64,000 bases of DNA from Drechmeria coniospora (lineage: Eukaryota > Ascomycota > Sordariomycetes > Hypocreales > Ophiocordycipitaceae). Each line of letters opens with the position of its first letter. The stretch's first letter is position 1. A program made the translations under genes and the position numbers. The notes beneath the pieces were generated by a model. The model was given only the letters and a program-made list of their open reading frames with translations, ran no database searches and was not told the origin of the DNA. This document shows, piece by piece, positions 42,501 through 54,100 of this stretch. The DNA is taken from assembly GCF_001625195.1 (NCBI RefSeq), contig NC_054389.1, forward strand, positions 62,001 through 126,000, given 5' to 3'.

Positions 42501-44383
42501 CTGCACCTACAGTAGTAGCTTGCACGCTGCTACTCATAGCCCTCCGCACACGTGCTCGGTAGTACCTACAAACGCCTACATTACTCCGTGCGGGTGAGTG
42601 ATTACGGTGCAATGTACGGAGTACCTGACGTTCCATTTGTTTACAGTGTACCGGTAGCACCCAAGTCGGCAGGTACTTGTAGGTGCGCATGTACTGCGCG
42701 CACACGGCACTCCGTACACTTGCTTGTGTTGGGAGTGTGTGCAAGTGATTACCTAGTACAGCACCTAAGTAGTAGGTATCAGTGACTGCAACACCTCCAA
42801 GGCGGAATGCTTCGTCCGTCGCGGCACCCAATCAACGGCGAGCAAAAAAATTCAAACTCGTGGCTGGTTCGTTCACTGCGACCCCGCCGACGGGCCACAA
42901 GCTCCCCGGCGGCTTGCTCACCGCCTGGTCCCTGGATCGGTACCGAAACATGGCACTGTGCATGTACATGTCTTGATGCCACGGAACGAGCGCTCATCGC
43001 TGGCAGGCAGGTACTTGTACAGTGCAGTGCCGTGGAGTGCACCAGCTCCGGTGGTGAATGGTCATCATGGCAGGTACGGACCATCCATCGTGTGCTCCGT
43101 GCGCGGCAGAGGAACCACCCGTGCATGCACGTGTGCGTCGTTGACCACCGTCGTCGCGGCGAGCGTGGATTCCAAACGAGCCCTGTGCCTGTGGTGTCCC
43201 TGTGCCTGTGGTGTCCCTGTGCCTGTGGTGTTTACCTCGAGCGCTCGCCACCCGGAGTGGGCAGCAGACGCTCCGGCGCGGAGGGGCGCTCAGGCACGAA
43301 AGTATAAATCTCAACACGCGCGCCTCCCAATCCTGCCCGCGGGAACGAGCGATGCCAGCGGGCAGGTGCCCAGGCGGTCGCTTTCGACGCTCCTTCTGGA
43401 ATCGCCGTGGGCTGCGGAGGGCGCCTTCCGGTCCGCCGGGTGGCACCTGACACGGTTCGGGGCACCGCGACCGCTGTGCCGGGTAATCGCTCTTGCCTCG
43501 GCGGCGTGCTCGGGGGCCATGGAGGGCAAGCGCGGGTGAGGGCGGGGGCATGTGCGAGACGGTCGTAGCATCGCCGGTTCCCTCGCCGTCCCCGAGGCGG
43601 TGCGTTGCCTCCATTTGCATCATTTGCATCGCACGAGCAGACACCAATCCTCCGTAGCATCAGTATGGGAGTGCCGCGCACGAGGCATCCGTCACATCAC
43701 CTAACCGCATCGCCTCGACCGTCGCCGCGAGCCGCCGCCGCCCTTCGTTATCCTCCCTTCACCGCATCCACCGCCGCCTACCTACCTGCCCGAGGGCCCG
43801 GTTTCCTGCGTTGACCGTCCGTCACCCGCCATCCATTCCCTCGACCGCTCGCCTCGCCGTCCAAGCCGCCCTTCGTTTGCTCGCTCTCTCGCTGGCCCTT
43901 TCGCTCGCTCGCTGGCCCTTTCGCTCGCTGGCCCTTCGGCCGCCGGCGTTCGTCTTGACCGACCATTTTCCGCGAGCCGTCGACGACGTGGGAATTCTTG
44001 GCCACCTGCCGAGTGCTACCTTCGGTCCTTTTCCCGCCTGTCCCTCGTCACCCTGCTCCCGCCGTCGACTGGTGGGTTCCCCCCCCCCCCTCCCCCCATG
44101 CGTCCCGCCCGCCTGCTGCCAAACCTAAAGAGAGACAGACGAGCACGCACAAGGGCCCCCCGCGCCAGCCACGTCCACCGCCTGGCCGCCCGCGACCTGA
44201 CGTGCTTGTACAGTACTACTCGTGCGCGCAATAGCCGCTACCTACCCCCCACGCCTCTCGCTTCCTCCTCAACAGAAATTTGCTCGTCGCATCGGGCCAC
44301 GAAGTCTCGGACCTCCCGACGACTGCCTTCGCCATCCGTCCCCCCTCGCGCCATCCTCGCCCCCGCCGCCGACGACGCCGACC
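39584..44383. other. Large spacer with GTAC words, a tandem array and ceramide synthase leader
   Basis: 39584-39800 is the BI-1 promoter side, with a triple repeat of a cgtcgatgggg word at about 39680-39720. 40030-40330 is dense in GTAC palindromic words. 41281-42140 is a tandem array. 43830-43930 has a repeated ctcgctggccctttcg word. 44070-44100 is C-rich. No gene is supported. Confidence 0.5.
41281..42140. repeat. Tandem array of seven roughly 110-140 bp units
   Basis: The core tatcaactgtaggagcacaa recurs near 41291, 41428, 41560, 41688, 41808, 41926 and 42036. Each copy continues through a GTAC-rich stretch to aactgcagcgccgtgcag and ends in a tacatgctcag word. Unit length varies because of small insertions of GTAC words such as actaggtacct. 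Confidence 0.9.
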
Positions 44384-46074
44384 ATGAGCGACTCGGACAT
44401 GCGCCGCGAGCCCTCGCCCGCCGCGAGGGCCGTCGTCGCCGCCAAGGCGGCCGCGAGACCCCAGCTCAACGCCGGCTCGGGCAATCCCAACATGAACGGC
44501 CCGCTGTACATGCAGACGTCCAACAGCAACGTCGTGCTCGTCCGGAGGCTGCGGCGCAAGGACGACGGCACCTGGAAGCATCTCTGCCGCTGGTTTGTCG
44601 AGAACCAGATTGGTAACCGCGCCCCCTCCCCCGCCCCGACCCGTCTCGACGGCGAGCGCGCCCTGCCCCGTGCCGGCGACGGATGCTGACGGCGCTCCCG
44701 CTCCCCCCCCGAAGGCCTCTCCTCCAACCTCCTGGCCCTGCTCTTCCTCGCCCACACATTCATCCCCAAGGCGAGGCCGCATACCTACAAGTTCTTCCAC
44801 CTCGCCTACCGCAACGACGAGACGGGACGGTACGCCATCGGCTTCGACGACACGTACCTCGTCGCCTTCTGCATCGTCCTCTTCACCGGCCTGCGGGCCG
44901 GAACCATGGAATACGTCCTGGCGCCCTTTGCGAGGCTCCAGGGCGTCACGAAGCGCAAGACGCTCACGCGCTTCAGCGAGCAGGCCTGGCTCTTCGTCTA
45001 CTACAGCGTCTTCTGGACCCTCGGCATGGTACGTCGACCGAGCCCCCCCCCTCCCGTCCCGTCGTCGTCCGCCGAGGCGCCCGACCTGACCGGCCGCAGT
45101 ACATCTACGCCACGTCGCGCTACTTTCTCAACCTGCGCGAGCTGTGGACCGCCTGGCCCAACCGGGAGATGGACGGCCTCGCCAAGGGCTACATTCTGGC
45201 CCAGTGGGCTTTTTGGCTGCAGCAGATCATCGTTATCAACATCGAGGAGCGGCGAAAGGACCACTGGCAAATGTTTAGCCATCACATCATCACCACGGCG
45301 CTCATCTCGTCGTGCTACTGCTACCACCTCACGCCCGTCGGCAACTTAATCCTCGTTATTATGGATGTGGTGGACCTGTTCTTCCCCGTAGGCGGCGAGA
45401 CGCCTTCCCCTCCTCCCCCGCGCCCCTCCCCGTCGTCGTCCGATCGCTGACGGCCTCCCAAGGTGGCCAAGTGCCTCAAGTACACGGGGCACAACAAGCT
45501 GTGCGACGTCGCCTTTGGCGTCTTCATGGTCTCGTGGTTCGTCGCGCGCCACGTCTTCTACATGATGGTCTGCTGGTCCATCTACAACGACACCGAAGTC
45601 GTCATGCCCGTCGGTTGCTTCGTCGGGTCCACGTCGAGCATGGTCGGCCCGTCGTCCCCTCCGCCGGGGCTCTGGTACCTCGTCGAGCCGTTCCTGAGCT
45701 CGACGGGTCGCGTCTGCTACAACGGCGTCGTCAAGTGGTCGTTCCTGACGCCGCTCCTGCTGCTCCAGCTCATCACCATCGTCTGGTTCACCATGATCGT
45801 CCGCGTCGCCGTCAAGGTCATACGCGGCGACGGCGCCGAGGACACGCGGAGCGACGACGAGGCGGCCGAGGAGGAGGAGGACGACGACGAGTTCGTCTAC
45901 GAGGAGGCGCAGCCGCTCGAGGAGGAGGTCGGCGTCGAGGCGCTGGACCTCAAGAGCTGGGAGCGGAGGTCCGGCGTCAAGCGCCAGGGCAGCAGCTCGG
46001 GCGTGAGCCTGCCGGGCCACAGCGATCGAAAGGAGCTGCTCGGCCGCATCGGGTGCGAGAAGCAGGTGGACTAG
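44384..46074 (+). CDS. Ceramide synthase (sphingoid base N-acyltransferase), LAG1/LAC1 type
   Basis: Exons 44384-44612, 44715-45028, 45100-45387 and 45463-46074 give 480 residues. The enzyme acylates sphingoid bases with acyl-CoA to make (dihydro)ceramide in the ER membrane. The Lag1 motif is visible in exon 3: HHIITTALISSCYCYHLTPV with the paired His, then GNLILVIMDVVDLFFP with the two Asp, running into KCLKYTG in exon 4. Several hydrophobic helices surround it. The N-terminus is polar (about 75 residues), and the C-terminus is acidic (EEEEDDDEFVYEE), as in fungal LAG1 homologues, where acidic and phosphorylated tails are common. An insertion rich in Gly, Ser and Pro (FVGSTSSMVGPSSPPP) in the last luminal loop is unusual. 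The paralogue class (LagA or BarA) cannot be settled by eye. Confidence 0.9.
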
Positions 46075-46607
46075 ACGCCGTCGGGGGGCCGAGGCCGACC
46101 CCGAGGCCGACGTCGAAGGCGGGCCCGTCGCCGTCGCCGTCGCCGTTCCCTGCCGCCTTTGTCGATTCTTTTCAGCACAGCACGCCCTGGTATGGATGGG
46201 AATAGAAGTTGCCGCTCGCATTTTCAGGCCCGAGCTAGACATGCATGACGTGCGGCGCGGGTGCCGTCGCATCGTTGCCCGCCGTGGCGAATGGAGGGCC
46301 CCCTAGATGACTCGTTTTTCTTGCGCCCGTCGGGGAAAGAAGAGCACGACGGATACACGATTTGGGTTTTTATTCACGCAATACCTCTGCCGCGGCAGCC
46401 GGATGGACTGCCGCGCGAGCGTCGCTTTGGTCGAGCGAACAAGGAATGGTTACGAGTATTCAATCAAACAATCAACCAAACATGACGCGATACGATGCTT
46501 TGCTGTCCAAAAATACCCAAGTGAAAATGCGACGCTTGAAAATGACGGCTCGCAGACGAGGCGACGCGGCCGAGACAGGAGGCATGCCGCTCGCCGTCGC
46601 TCGCTCA
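46075..46607. other. Intergenic region between convergent genes
   Basis: 3' flanks of the ceramide synthase and acyl-CoA synthetase genes. No gene or repeat was seen. Confidence 0.5.
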
Positions 46608-48657
46608 TCAAGCCCCCCCGAGCGCCTCCGTCGCCATGCTGCGCAGCTTGAACTTTTGAATCTTGCCGCTCGCCGTCTTGGGGTACTCGTCCACCCAGAA
46701 GACGTGCTTGGGCACGAGATGACTCGAGAGCTTGTCGCGCACCCAGGCGCGCACGTCGTCCCTGGTGAGCGTCTGGCCCTTGGCTTCCACTTCGGCGGCC
46801 GAGGAGCGGGGAGCCGGCCGGGTGCCGTCGGCGTCGACGGACCAGCCGCGGCGGGGAATGACAAAGGCGGCGACGCTCTCGCCGAGGCGCTCGTCGGGGA
46901 CGCCGACGACCGACACCTCCTGGACGCCGGGGAGCTGGAAGAGGCAGTTCTCGACCTCGAGCGGGTGGATGTTCTCGCCGGCGCGGATGATGAGGTCCTT
47001 GATGCGGCCGGTGATGGTGACGTAGCCGTCGGCGTCCATCTCGGCCTCGTCGCCCGAGTACATCCAGACGGTGGAGCGGCCGCTGCCGTCGGCGTCGGGC
47101 TCCTCGACGCGCACCTCGGCGGTGCGCGCCGGGTCGCCGTGGTAGCCCTTCATGACGAGGTAGCCCGCGGCGGCGAGCTCGCCGCGCGTGTTGATGGGCA
47201 GGACCTGGGAGCGGTCCGTGGGAGAGACGATCTTGACCGTCGTGTGCGGCATGGGCCGGCCGACGGACGAGGTGCGCTGGACGAAGGGGTCCGAGGGCGT
47301 TGTCATGCAGTTGACGGGGCTCGTCTCGGTCATGCCGTAGCAGATGACGAGGTCCTGGAGCCCGAGGCGCTGGTAGATGTGCTTCATGAGCGACTCGGGC
47401 ACGCTGCTGCCGGCGACGATGCCCTTCCTCAAGGAAGCGGGCGCCGTGGCGACGACGCCGCGGTCCAGCGCCTCGATGACGGCGACGAGCATGGTGCTGA
47501 CGCCGTACAGGCCGGTCGCGTCGTGGTCGACGCACATCTTGAGGGTGGCGCCGGGGTCGAAGGCCGGGCTGGGGAAGAGGATGGCGGCGCCCGTCGTTGC
47601 CGTGGCCATGTATCCGAGCACGGAGCCGAAGCAGTGGAAGAGCGGAGGGGGGACGACGATGCGGTCCGAGGGGTCGAGTCCCATGCGGTGGGCGATGAGG
47701 GCACCGTTGTTGAGGATCGACGTGTGGGCGAGCATGGCAGCCTTGGGAGCCGAGGTGGTGCCGGAGGTGAACTGGATGTTGATGGTGTCGGATGGATGGA
47801 GCGGCTCGCTCGGCGTGACGGATCCGTCGGAGCCGTCGAGGAGAGTGCCGTAGGGCCGCAGGGCGCGGCATTCCTCGAGCTTGAAATCGACGAGCGGGTG
47901 ATGGTTCCGGTTGTTGACGACGACGACTTCCCTGAGCGTCGGCACAGCCTCGCTCTGAATTCTGGTCCCTCTAAGGTCGCCGGCGACTTTGGTGAGCAGC
48001 TCCTCGTTGCCACGGCCCTGGCCCGGCTTGTACGCGAGGTCGGTCACGGCGCCGATGACGAGGACCTCGACGCCGAGATGGCAGAGAGCGGCGCCGACCT
48101 GCTGGGCGTTGAAGCTGGGGTTGAGGGGCACGAGGACGGCGCCGAGCTTGAAGACGGCGTAGGTGAGGGCGGCGAACTCGGTCCCGTTCCCGAGAGAGAC
48201 GGCGACGCGGTCGCCCTTGCTTACGCCGAGCGAGGCCAGCGACGAGGCGAGGCGGTTGGAGAGAAGATCGAGGGCGTGGAAGGTCAGAGCCGTCTCCGTG
48301 GCGACGGCCGACGACGAGGCGGACAAAGGGTCTCGCGCGATGACGGCGAGGCGATCGCCGTAGCGGGAGACGGTCGAGGCGAAGTGCTCAGGGATGGTCC
48401 CCCGATGCAGCGCAGGCTGCGACGTTTGTTAGCGAGGTCGCCGCTGGATCGGTCGGGTCATGGATGTCGTTCTGATGCCGGACCGCTGGCAAGAGGGCAC
48501 GCGGCGAGGAGAAGCACGGCCGAGGAGAGCAAAGGTAACCATCACGGAAGACGGCGGGGGAGGTCAAGTCTCCGAAGTCGACACCTGTTCGCGTAGCTCT
48601 CAAAGAATCACCCACCTCACTTGGTCCTCGCCGTATGCTCAGTGTTTCCGTCGCCAT
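46608..48657 (-). CDS. AMP-binding acyl-CoA synthetase
   Basis: Minus-strand exons 48657-48616 (14 codons) and 48416-46608 give 616 residues. The 199-nt intron runs from GTGGGT to CAG with a GCTAAC branch sequence. The enzyme activates a carboxylic acid to the acyl-adenylate and then the CoA thioester. Motifs in order: the phosphate-binding loop FTSGTTSAPKAAMLAH, YGMTETSPVN, DGYVTITGRIKDLIIRAGEN, and the catalytic Lys in PKTASGKIQKFKL. The N-terminal TIPEHFASTVSRYGDRLAV fits this fungal family. The C-terminus ends in Gly-Ala, so there is no SKL-type peroxisomal signal, and no signal peptide was seen, so a cytosolic location is inferred. Chain-length preference cannot be read from the sequence. 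It resembles medium- and long-chain fungal synthetases. Confidence 0.88.
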
Positions 48658-49946
48658 GAGCCTCCTCTGTCCGCTGCCAGTCGTCACGCTTGCCGGAGGG
48701 CATCGTCCTGGAGGGCATCGTTCCGAGGAGCAGCGGGCGACGCGGCGCGTCCGCAGAGGCCGCCTCGACGCGGTGACAGCCCTTGCGGCAGGGGTGCTGT
48801 ATCTGTAAAGCTGCATGACGACTCTTGACCTCCCGGACGAGATACCAGCTTCGTTGCGGCAGTCTAGGTGTGCTGTAGACGGTCGACACTCCAAGGAGAG
48901 GGCAGATGGAGAAGCAAGCGAGTTCGTCGGGACAGTCGTCGCTGCCAGCTGTCTTCGAGGGGGCCGAGGTAGCTCCTGCCTCTCCCTCCCCACAACTACC
49001 CGAAGGAAGGAGTGGCGCCTTCCCGCGACGATGGCGTTGGCGCAAAACGCGGAAGGAAGCGTGGAGCGGGGCCACCACGGTATCGCCTTCCCTAAACGGT
49101 GCAAGGATGCTGCCAGTACTTGTCGAGCATACCACAGAGGTGCACGTGTGTAGGGCAATGCACCGCGCAGCACGTGTCAACCACATGTTCACCGTTATCA
49201 AACTAAACAAACCTCCGCACTCTGGACATGCACTCGATATTGACATGTATAGGATACTGCCTTTGAGTGACGCGTGAACACGTACAAGGACCATTCTATC
49301 CTCTGCTTGTCCATGTGCCCATTTCTTGCTTTCGACGGCAAAGCGACCTTGTCCACCTTCACTTGGCGGATGGACGGCCCACGGAACGTTCGTACGTTGG
49401 ATCCCTCGGGCTCAGGAGGGAACAATGATTTTCTTTGCGAATGGTCGATCATGTCTATTCTCCGGGTGTAGGTGTACTCGTGATTCCATCGCCAGCTCAA
49501 GTCGATCGATCAATCGACCGATCCCCCCCATCCAACCGGCATATGCCTCTTCGCATCCCATCCCATCCCATCCCATCCCATCCTCACGCTGAACGACGAC
49601 AATTTTAACAAGATGTGCCGGAGCCGCTGACTCTCTTGATGCTGCTGGCAATGCGTAACAAAGGCCCAAGGCACGAGGCGGCGAGAAAATGCAAACAAAA
49701 AAAAGAAGGAAAAACTCCGAATCTATCCCAACGGCAAACCGACCCTCAGATCAAGGAAACACATGGGCCAGCTTGGCCAGCTGGCTTCGGCGGAAGCCGG
49801 CCGACCGAGGCCACGACAGATGGCTGTCCCGGGACAGCGGAGGAGATATACAACACCGATCGATACGTGGGCGGCTCGGGACCTCAAACTCGACAAGGTA
49901 CCGACGGGACACGCCCATCTCGAGCCGCGTTCTCGTCGTCGCACGC
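48658..49946. other. Spacer, no gene seen
   Basis: Promoter side of the acyl-CoA synthetase gene. A short ATCCC pentamer repeat (about 49556-49583) is present. No supported gene. Confidence 0.45.
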
Positions 49947-51168
49947 TCATTGCTTCGGGGCTTCCTCGCCCTCTTGCTGCTCGCCAATGTGCCTCTCGCT
50001 CTCGGGCTTCCACGTGCCTGGTGGGTACGGTCAAGTCAGCGATGGGAACCAAACAGGCAAGGGGCAGGGAATAAAGGGCAGAGGCCGGGGGCAAGGCCGG
50101 GCGGCATCGGATAGCGTTACCTTCAAAGTCGTGCTTGACAAAGGCCATGGGGTCGTCGTAGTCCTTGGCGCCCATCTGCTCGACGCCCGGGGAGAAGCTC
50201 GTGATGGGGAGGACGACGACGTCGCCGACACGCTTGCTCGTCTCCATGCCGGTAAAGTTGCGCCAGTCAATCTTGCCCTTGCTGTTCTTCATGTCGAAGA
50301 AGCGCTCGTCGTTGAAGTAGCTCATGATGGTGTCGGTCCAGACGGCGGGGCCGGTGAAGTCGACGACGTCCTTGCCCTGGAAGCTGGCCAGCTTGCCCGA
50401 GCGCTTGAGCGCGAGCGTCGAGTTGGTGATGCGGGCGATGATGTCGCGCAGCACCGGGTGGCCGGGCTTGCTCTGGATGGTCCACTGGCAGAACTGGATG
50501 CGGCGGCTGTACCAGTCGGCCCAGTCGACGCGGTCGGGGTCGGCCTCGATGCCGATGACGAGGCCGATGGACTCGCGCGGGATCCGCTCGGGGATCCACT
50601 CGAGGGCGCTCTGGATGGCGTAGGTGTCGATGTCGGAGTAGATGCCGCCGCGGGCGTAGAGGATGAGGTAGCGGAAGAAGTCGGCCTTCAGGACCGGCAG
50701 TGGCAGGGCGCTGTAGGCCTCGAGCACCTCGGGCACCGAGGCGTAGAACAGGCGGAGGAGGCTGACGGCGACGTCGTCGGTGATGACCTCGTGCACGAAG
50801 CCCGGGTGCTGCTCGGTCCAGGACGCCTCCTGCTCGCGGAAGGAAAAGTCGGTGTCGGACGGCGTCGTCTTCCACGTCTGCCAGATGTAGGCGGGGAACT
50901 TGGTCTCGACGTCGTAGGGGTACGCGTACAGGAGCTTGTCGTACGTCGACAGGCGCGACATGTCGACCAGGGGCTTCTGGGGCGCCGGTTTGCTCTCGGC
51001 CGTGGCCGCGTGGCCGTCGGCGGGGGCGGCATCGGCAGGACGACCGTCGGCGTCGGGGCCCGGGGGCGGTGCCTTTGTCCGGAGGGCCGGATGATGGGAT
51101 CGGGAGAGGAGGAAGAGGAGGGTGAGGAGGAAGGCGGCGGCGACGAAGGCGCGGCGTGAGTTGAGCAT
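49947..51168 (-). CDS. och1: Och1-type alpha-1,6-mannosyltransferase (glycosyltransferase family 32)
   Basis: Minus-strand exons 51168-50121 and 50017-49947 give 372 residues. The 103-nt intron runs from GTAACG to CAG with a CTGAC branch sequence. A type II membrane anchor (FVAAAFLLTLLFLLS) near the N-terminus fits a Golgi glycosyltransferase, followed by a Pro/Ala-rich stem. The catalytic domain has FPAYIWQTWKTTP, KADFFRYLILYARGGIYSDIDT with the metal-binding Asp-x-Asp, and FTGPAVWTD, all hallmarks of the Och1/GT32 group. Och1 starts the outer chain of N-glycans by adding the first alpha-1,6-mannose. Fungi carry several GT32 paralogues, so the exact acceptor is inferred. The last exon supplies the hydrophilic end GTWKPESERHIGEQQ. 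A Met 37 codons upstream (51279) is an alternative start. Confidence 0.86.
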
Positions 51169-54100
51169 CTCGACGGTGCGGCCCTGCACGCTCGTCTCCG
51201 GCTGGTCAGAAGGGCGAGCGGGATCGGATGGGAGGCGCGGACGGGAGCGGCGGGCGCGTCGACGGGATTTGGCCGGCACTTTGGACGACGAGTTGCGCTC
51301 TACGATGCGAGCATCGAGAGGAGAAGGGGCGCGGCGACGAGGTGACGATGCGGAGAAAGGTCAACTGCCGAAAAGTCGTCGCCGTTTCACCGAGAGGATC
51401 TGAGTTATCGGCGACGACCCACAGTGGGTGCGCCAAGCCGTCAGGATGAGATTGACGTCGCAATCTCCCGCTCTGCTCCTCGGACTCGTCGGTGGGATGG
51501 ACGAGATGGGGAGGACGAGGGTTGGCGGATATGGATGACGGGAATTGATAGGAGATAGGGGGCACACGGACGAAGCAGCAGCAGGGGGGGGGGCAACAAA
51601 AGGCGGGATGATGAGGATTATTGTGTCCTCGCACGGGTTGCGTGTACTGTACTTACAGTACAAGTACAGTACGTACAGTACATGCGGGTACGAGCAGAGG
51701 AACGCATCGGATGCGGGACGCAAGGTAAAAAAAAAATAGGAGCGACACGAGCAGGTACACGAACCTGTCCCAAAGTACCGGTACCCGGCTCTGGCAATTC
51801 CCTGGTGAGCAGACATGGGGGTGACAAAGGCCCACAGGTACCTGTACACATCCATGGACAGTTGTACCTAGGGAGCCGAGCGTAGGGTACATGCAGGTAT
51901 GGCACGAGTACTGCCCATGTACATGTACATGTACGGAGTACAGCAAGTACTCCCTGCGAAGCACTTGGCGCTGTACCTGACAGGCGTGGCGAGGCGACGG
52001 GACGAACGCACGCAGCCGGAGACGGGCAGGCATTGGGTGCTAGCAGAAAACAGGCACCCCTCGGGGGCCGACCGAGGGCATACATGGGCAGAGTCATTAC
52101 GCGTGCGAGTACGTGTACCTGTTCGGACGGCGAGCGGGTGTGGTGCGCGATGCACGCCGCATTGTTACCGAGTCGTACGCACTCGAATGCGTCATGATCA
52201 TGGTGATGGTGAATGGACACCGTATTCGTCATGCCACCGTACATGATGGCATGGCACGGTACCTGTACAAGCAACCACGAGATGCGCAAGTACAGTACAC
52301 GCACACCTGGAATGTGCCTACCGTACTGTAGGTACCAGATGGCGGCAGGCGCAGGTAGGTACGTTGGCTGCACAGCTGCGCAGCAAGCACGGCACACCTC
52401 GGTGGCAGGCATTGGCGCCGTGCGGCGTACGGAGCGCTGCAGGCAGAAGCAGTTGGCGGGCGTGTACCGGTACTCTGCGCAGGTACATGTACTTGCGGCC
52501 AGATGAATGCATGGAGCATCATTCGGCGGACGAGGGCCTGAAACGGGACGGGAGGGAGCTAAGGGGTTTGGAAGTCTGGAGCTCGTGGACTCTGTACTGT
52601 ACAGTACATGTAATAATTACTTACATCACTCCACTCTGCTTGGCTGGTGGTCCACGTACTTGTGGTTACACGTACGGTGCTGTACATGTACGGTGCGGGG
52701 TACGACCTCGGGAGCACTGCAAGTAAGTAATCACAGGACAGTCAGCGCTGCAAGTACATGCACGCCCACATCCAGGTACACTGGTAGGTCAGCACACCGT
52801 ACGGAGCACTTGCGGTGCCGTTCCTTCCTACGAGCTACCTACTAGGTGCCTAGGTAGGTGCCTGGGACCTGTTACCTAGGACACAGTACCTACACTGTAC
52901 TGTGCTGATAGGTACCAAGGTTCGGAGTACTAGGTAATACCCACGTTCTCCGTTAGTGCCGAGCACAGTAGATGCTTCCAGCATTACGGAGTACTTGCTC
53001 CGTATAGTGCTTCCCCGCCAACATAAGTGCTCGATCTGCACTGTACTCGAGTAAGTAATTACTTATTACTTACTCGCTCACAGCACTCCGTTCTCCATAA
53101 TACCGCTCTCCCCTACCAAAGTACTCCGTACCTAGGAGTATTGCGTCTTCATATTGCGTGCTTACAGTACGGAGTACTTGTGCATGTATTGTCCTTACAG
53201 TACGGAGTACTTGTGCATGCATTGTCCTTGCAGTACTTGCTTCTACAGTACAGTTCTTCCCCGTTTCAGGTACCATCTCGGTCGTGTCTGCGCGGTATAA
53301 ATACAGGCAAACCACGTTGTATACCTAGCACGTATCGGTACTAGGCACTCTGACCTGTGCTCCCCGCCGGTAATCCTGGTCATGTTGCGCACGGAGAATG
53401 TGCGCAAGGACCAGGCATCGGCGTACCATGCATTCCTACAGCACCTGCACTGTAGGTGTTGGGACAAGACAGGTCGGGGCGCCGCCCGGGGAACCTTGGG
53501 TCAATCATAGGCAACGTTGGGGAGGCGAGACGACCATCTCGCTCACGGCGGTGCGCGATTGGCAGGCTTGGCGGATGCAAGCGAACGAGAGGCCGGTGGA
53601 TGCGCAACGAAAGATGCCACAATCGGTCCTGTCAATCCCCCCGACGTCCTTTGACGTAGACGCAGACTCTCGGGCATCGATGAAGCGCAGGTTTGATGCT
53701 CGCAATCGTTCCGAGCCGGTATTCGCGTAGCCCATGGCGCAGCGGGCCAGAGAGGCCATTGCAGCGCTCGGCACGTCGTGGGTAAGAGGGAATAATAGTT
53801 TATGATGCCTGGAAAAAGCGCACACCTACGGTCGCCTGCGCCCATGCAAACTACGGAGTCTTGGTAAGACACTGCACAGGCACGTAAGTAGGTGCACATT
53901 TCTGGGCACGCACTTGGGGTGGAGGTGTCCGTATCCGTACAAGCACAGAGTGCCAGTGCACACTTACGGCAGGGCGCGCCGCCCCCAAAGCCCAAGGGTG
54001 GACGGTGGGTGTTATTCCTTCTTCGGTCGGTCCGTACTAATAATAAATACGGAGTACCCGGAACACGACTACCCGGTATTGATGCGGAGCTCGAGCAAGT

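Noticed and set aside
46362..48596. 744-codon plus-strand open frame opposite the acyl-CoA synthetase
   Set aside because: It is the antisense shadow of a GC-rich gene with clear AMP-binding motifs on the minus strand.
49615..51159. 514-codon plus-strand open frame opposite the Och1-type gene
   Set aside because: Antisense shadow. The minus strand carries the Asp-x-Asp and other GT32 motifs.
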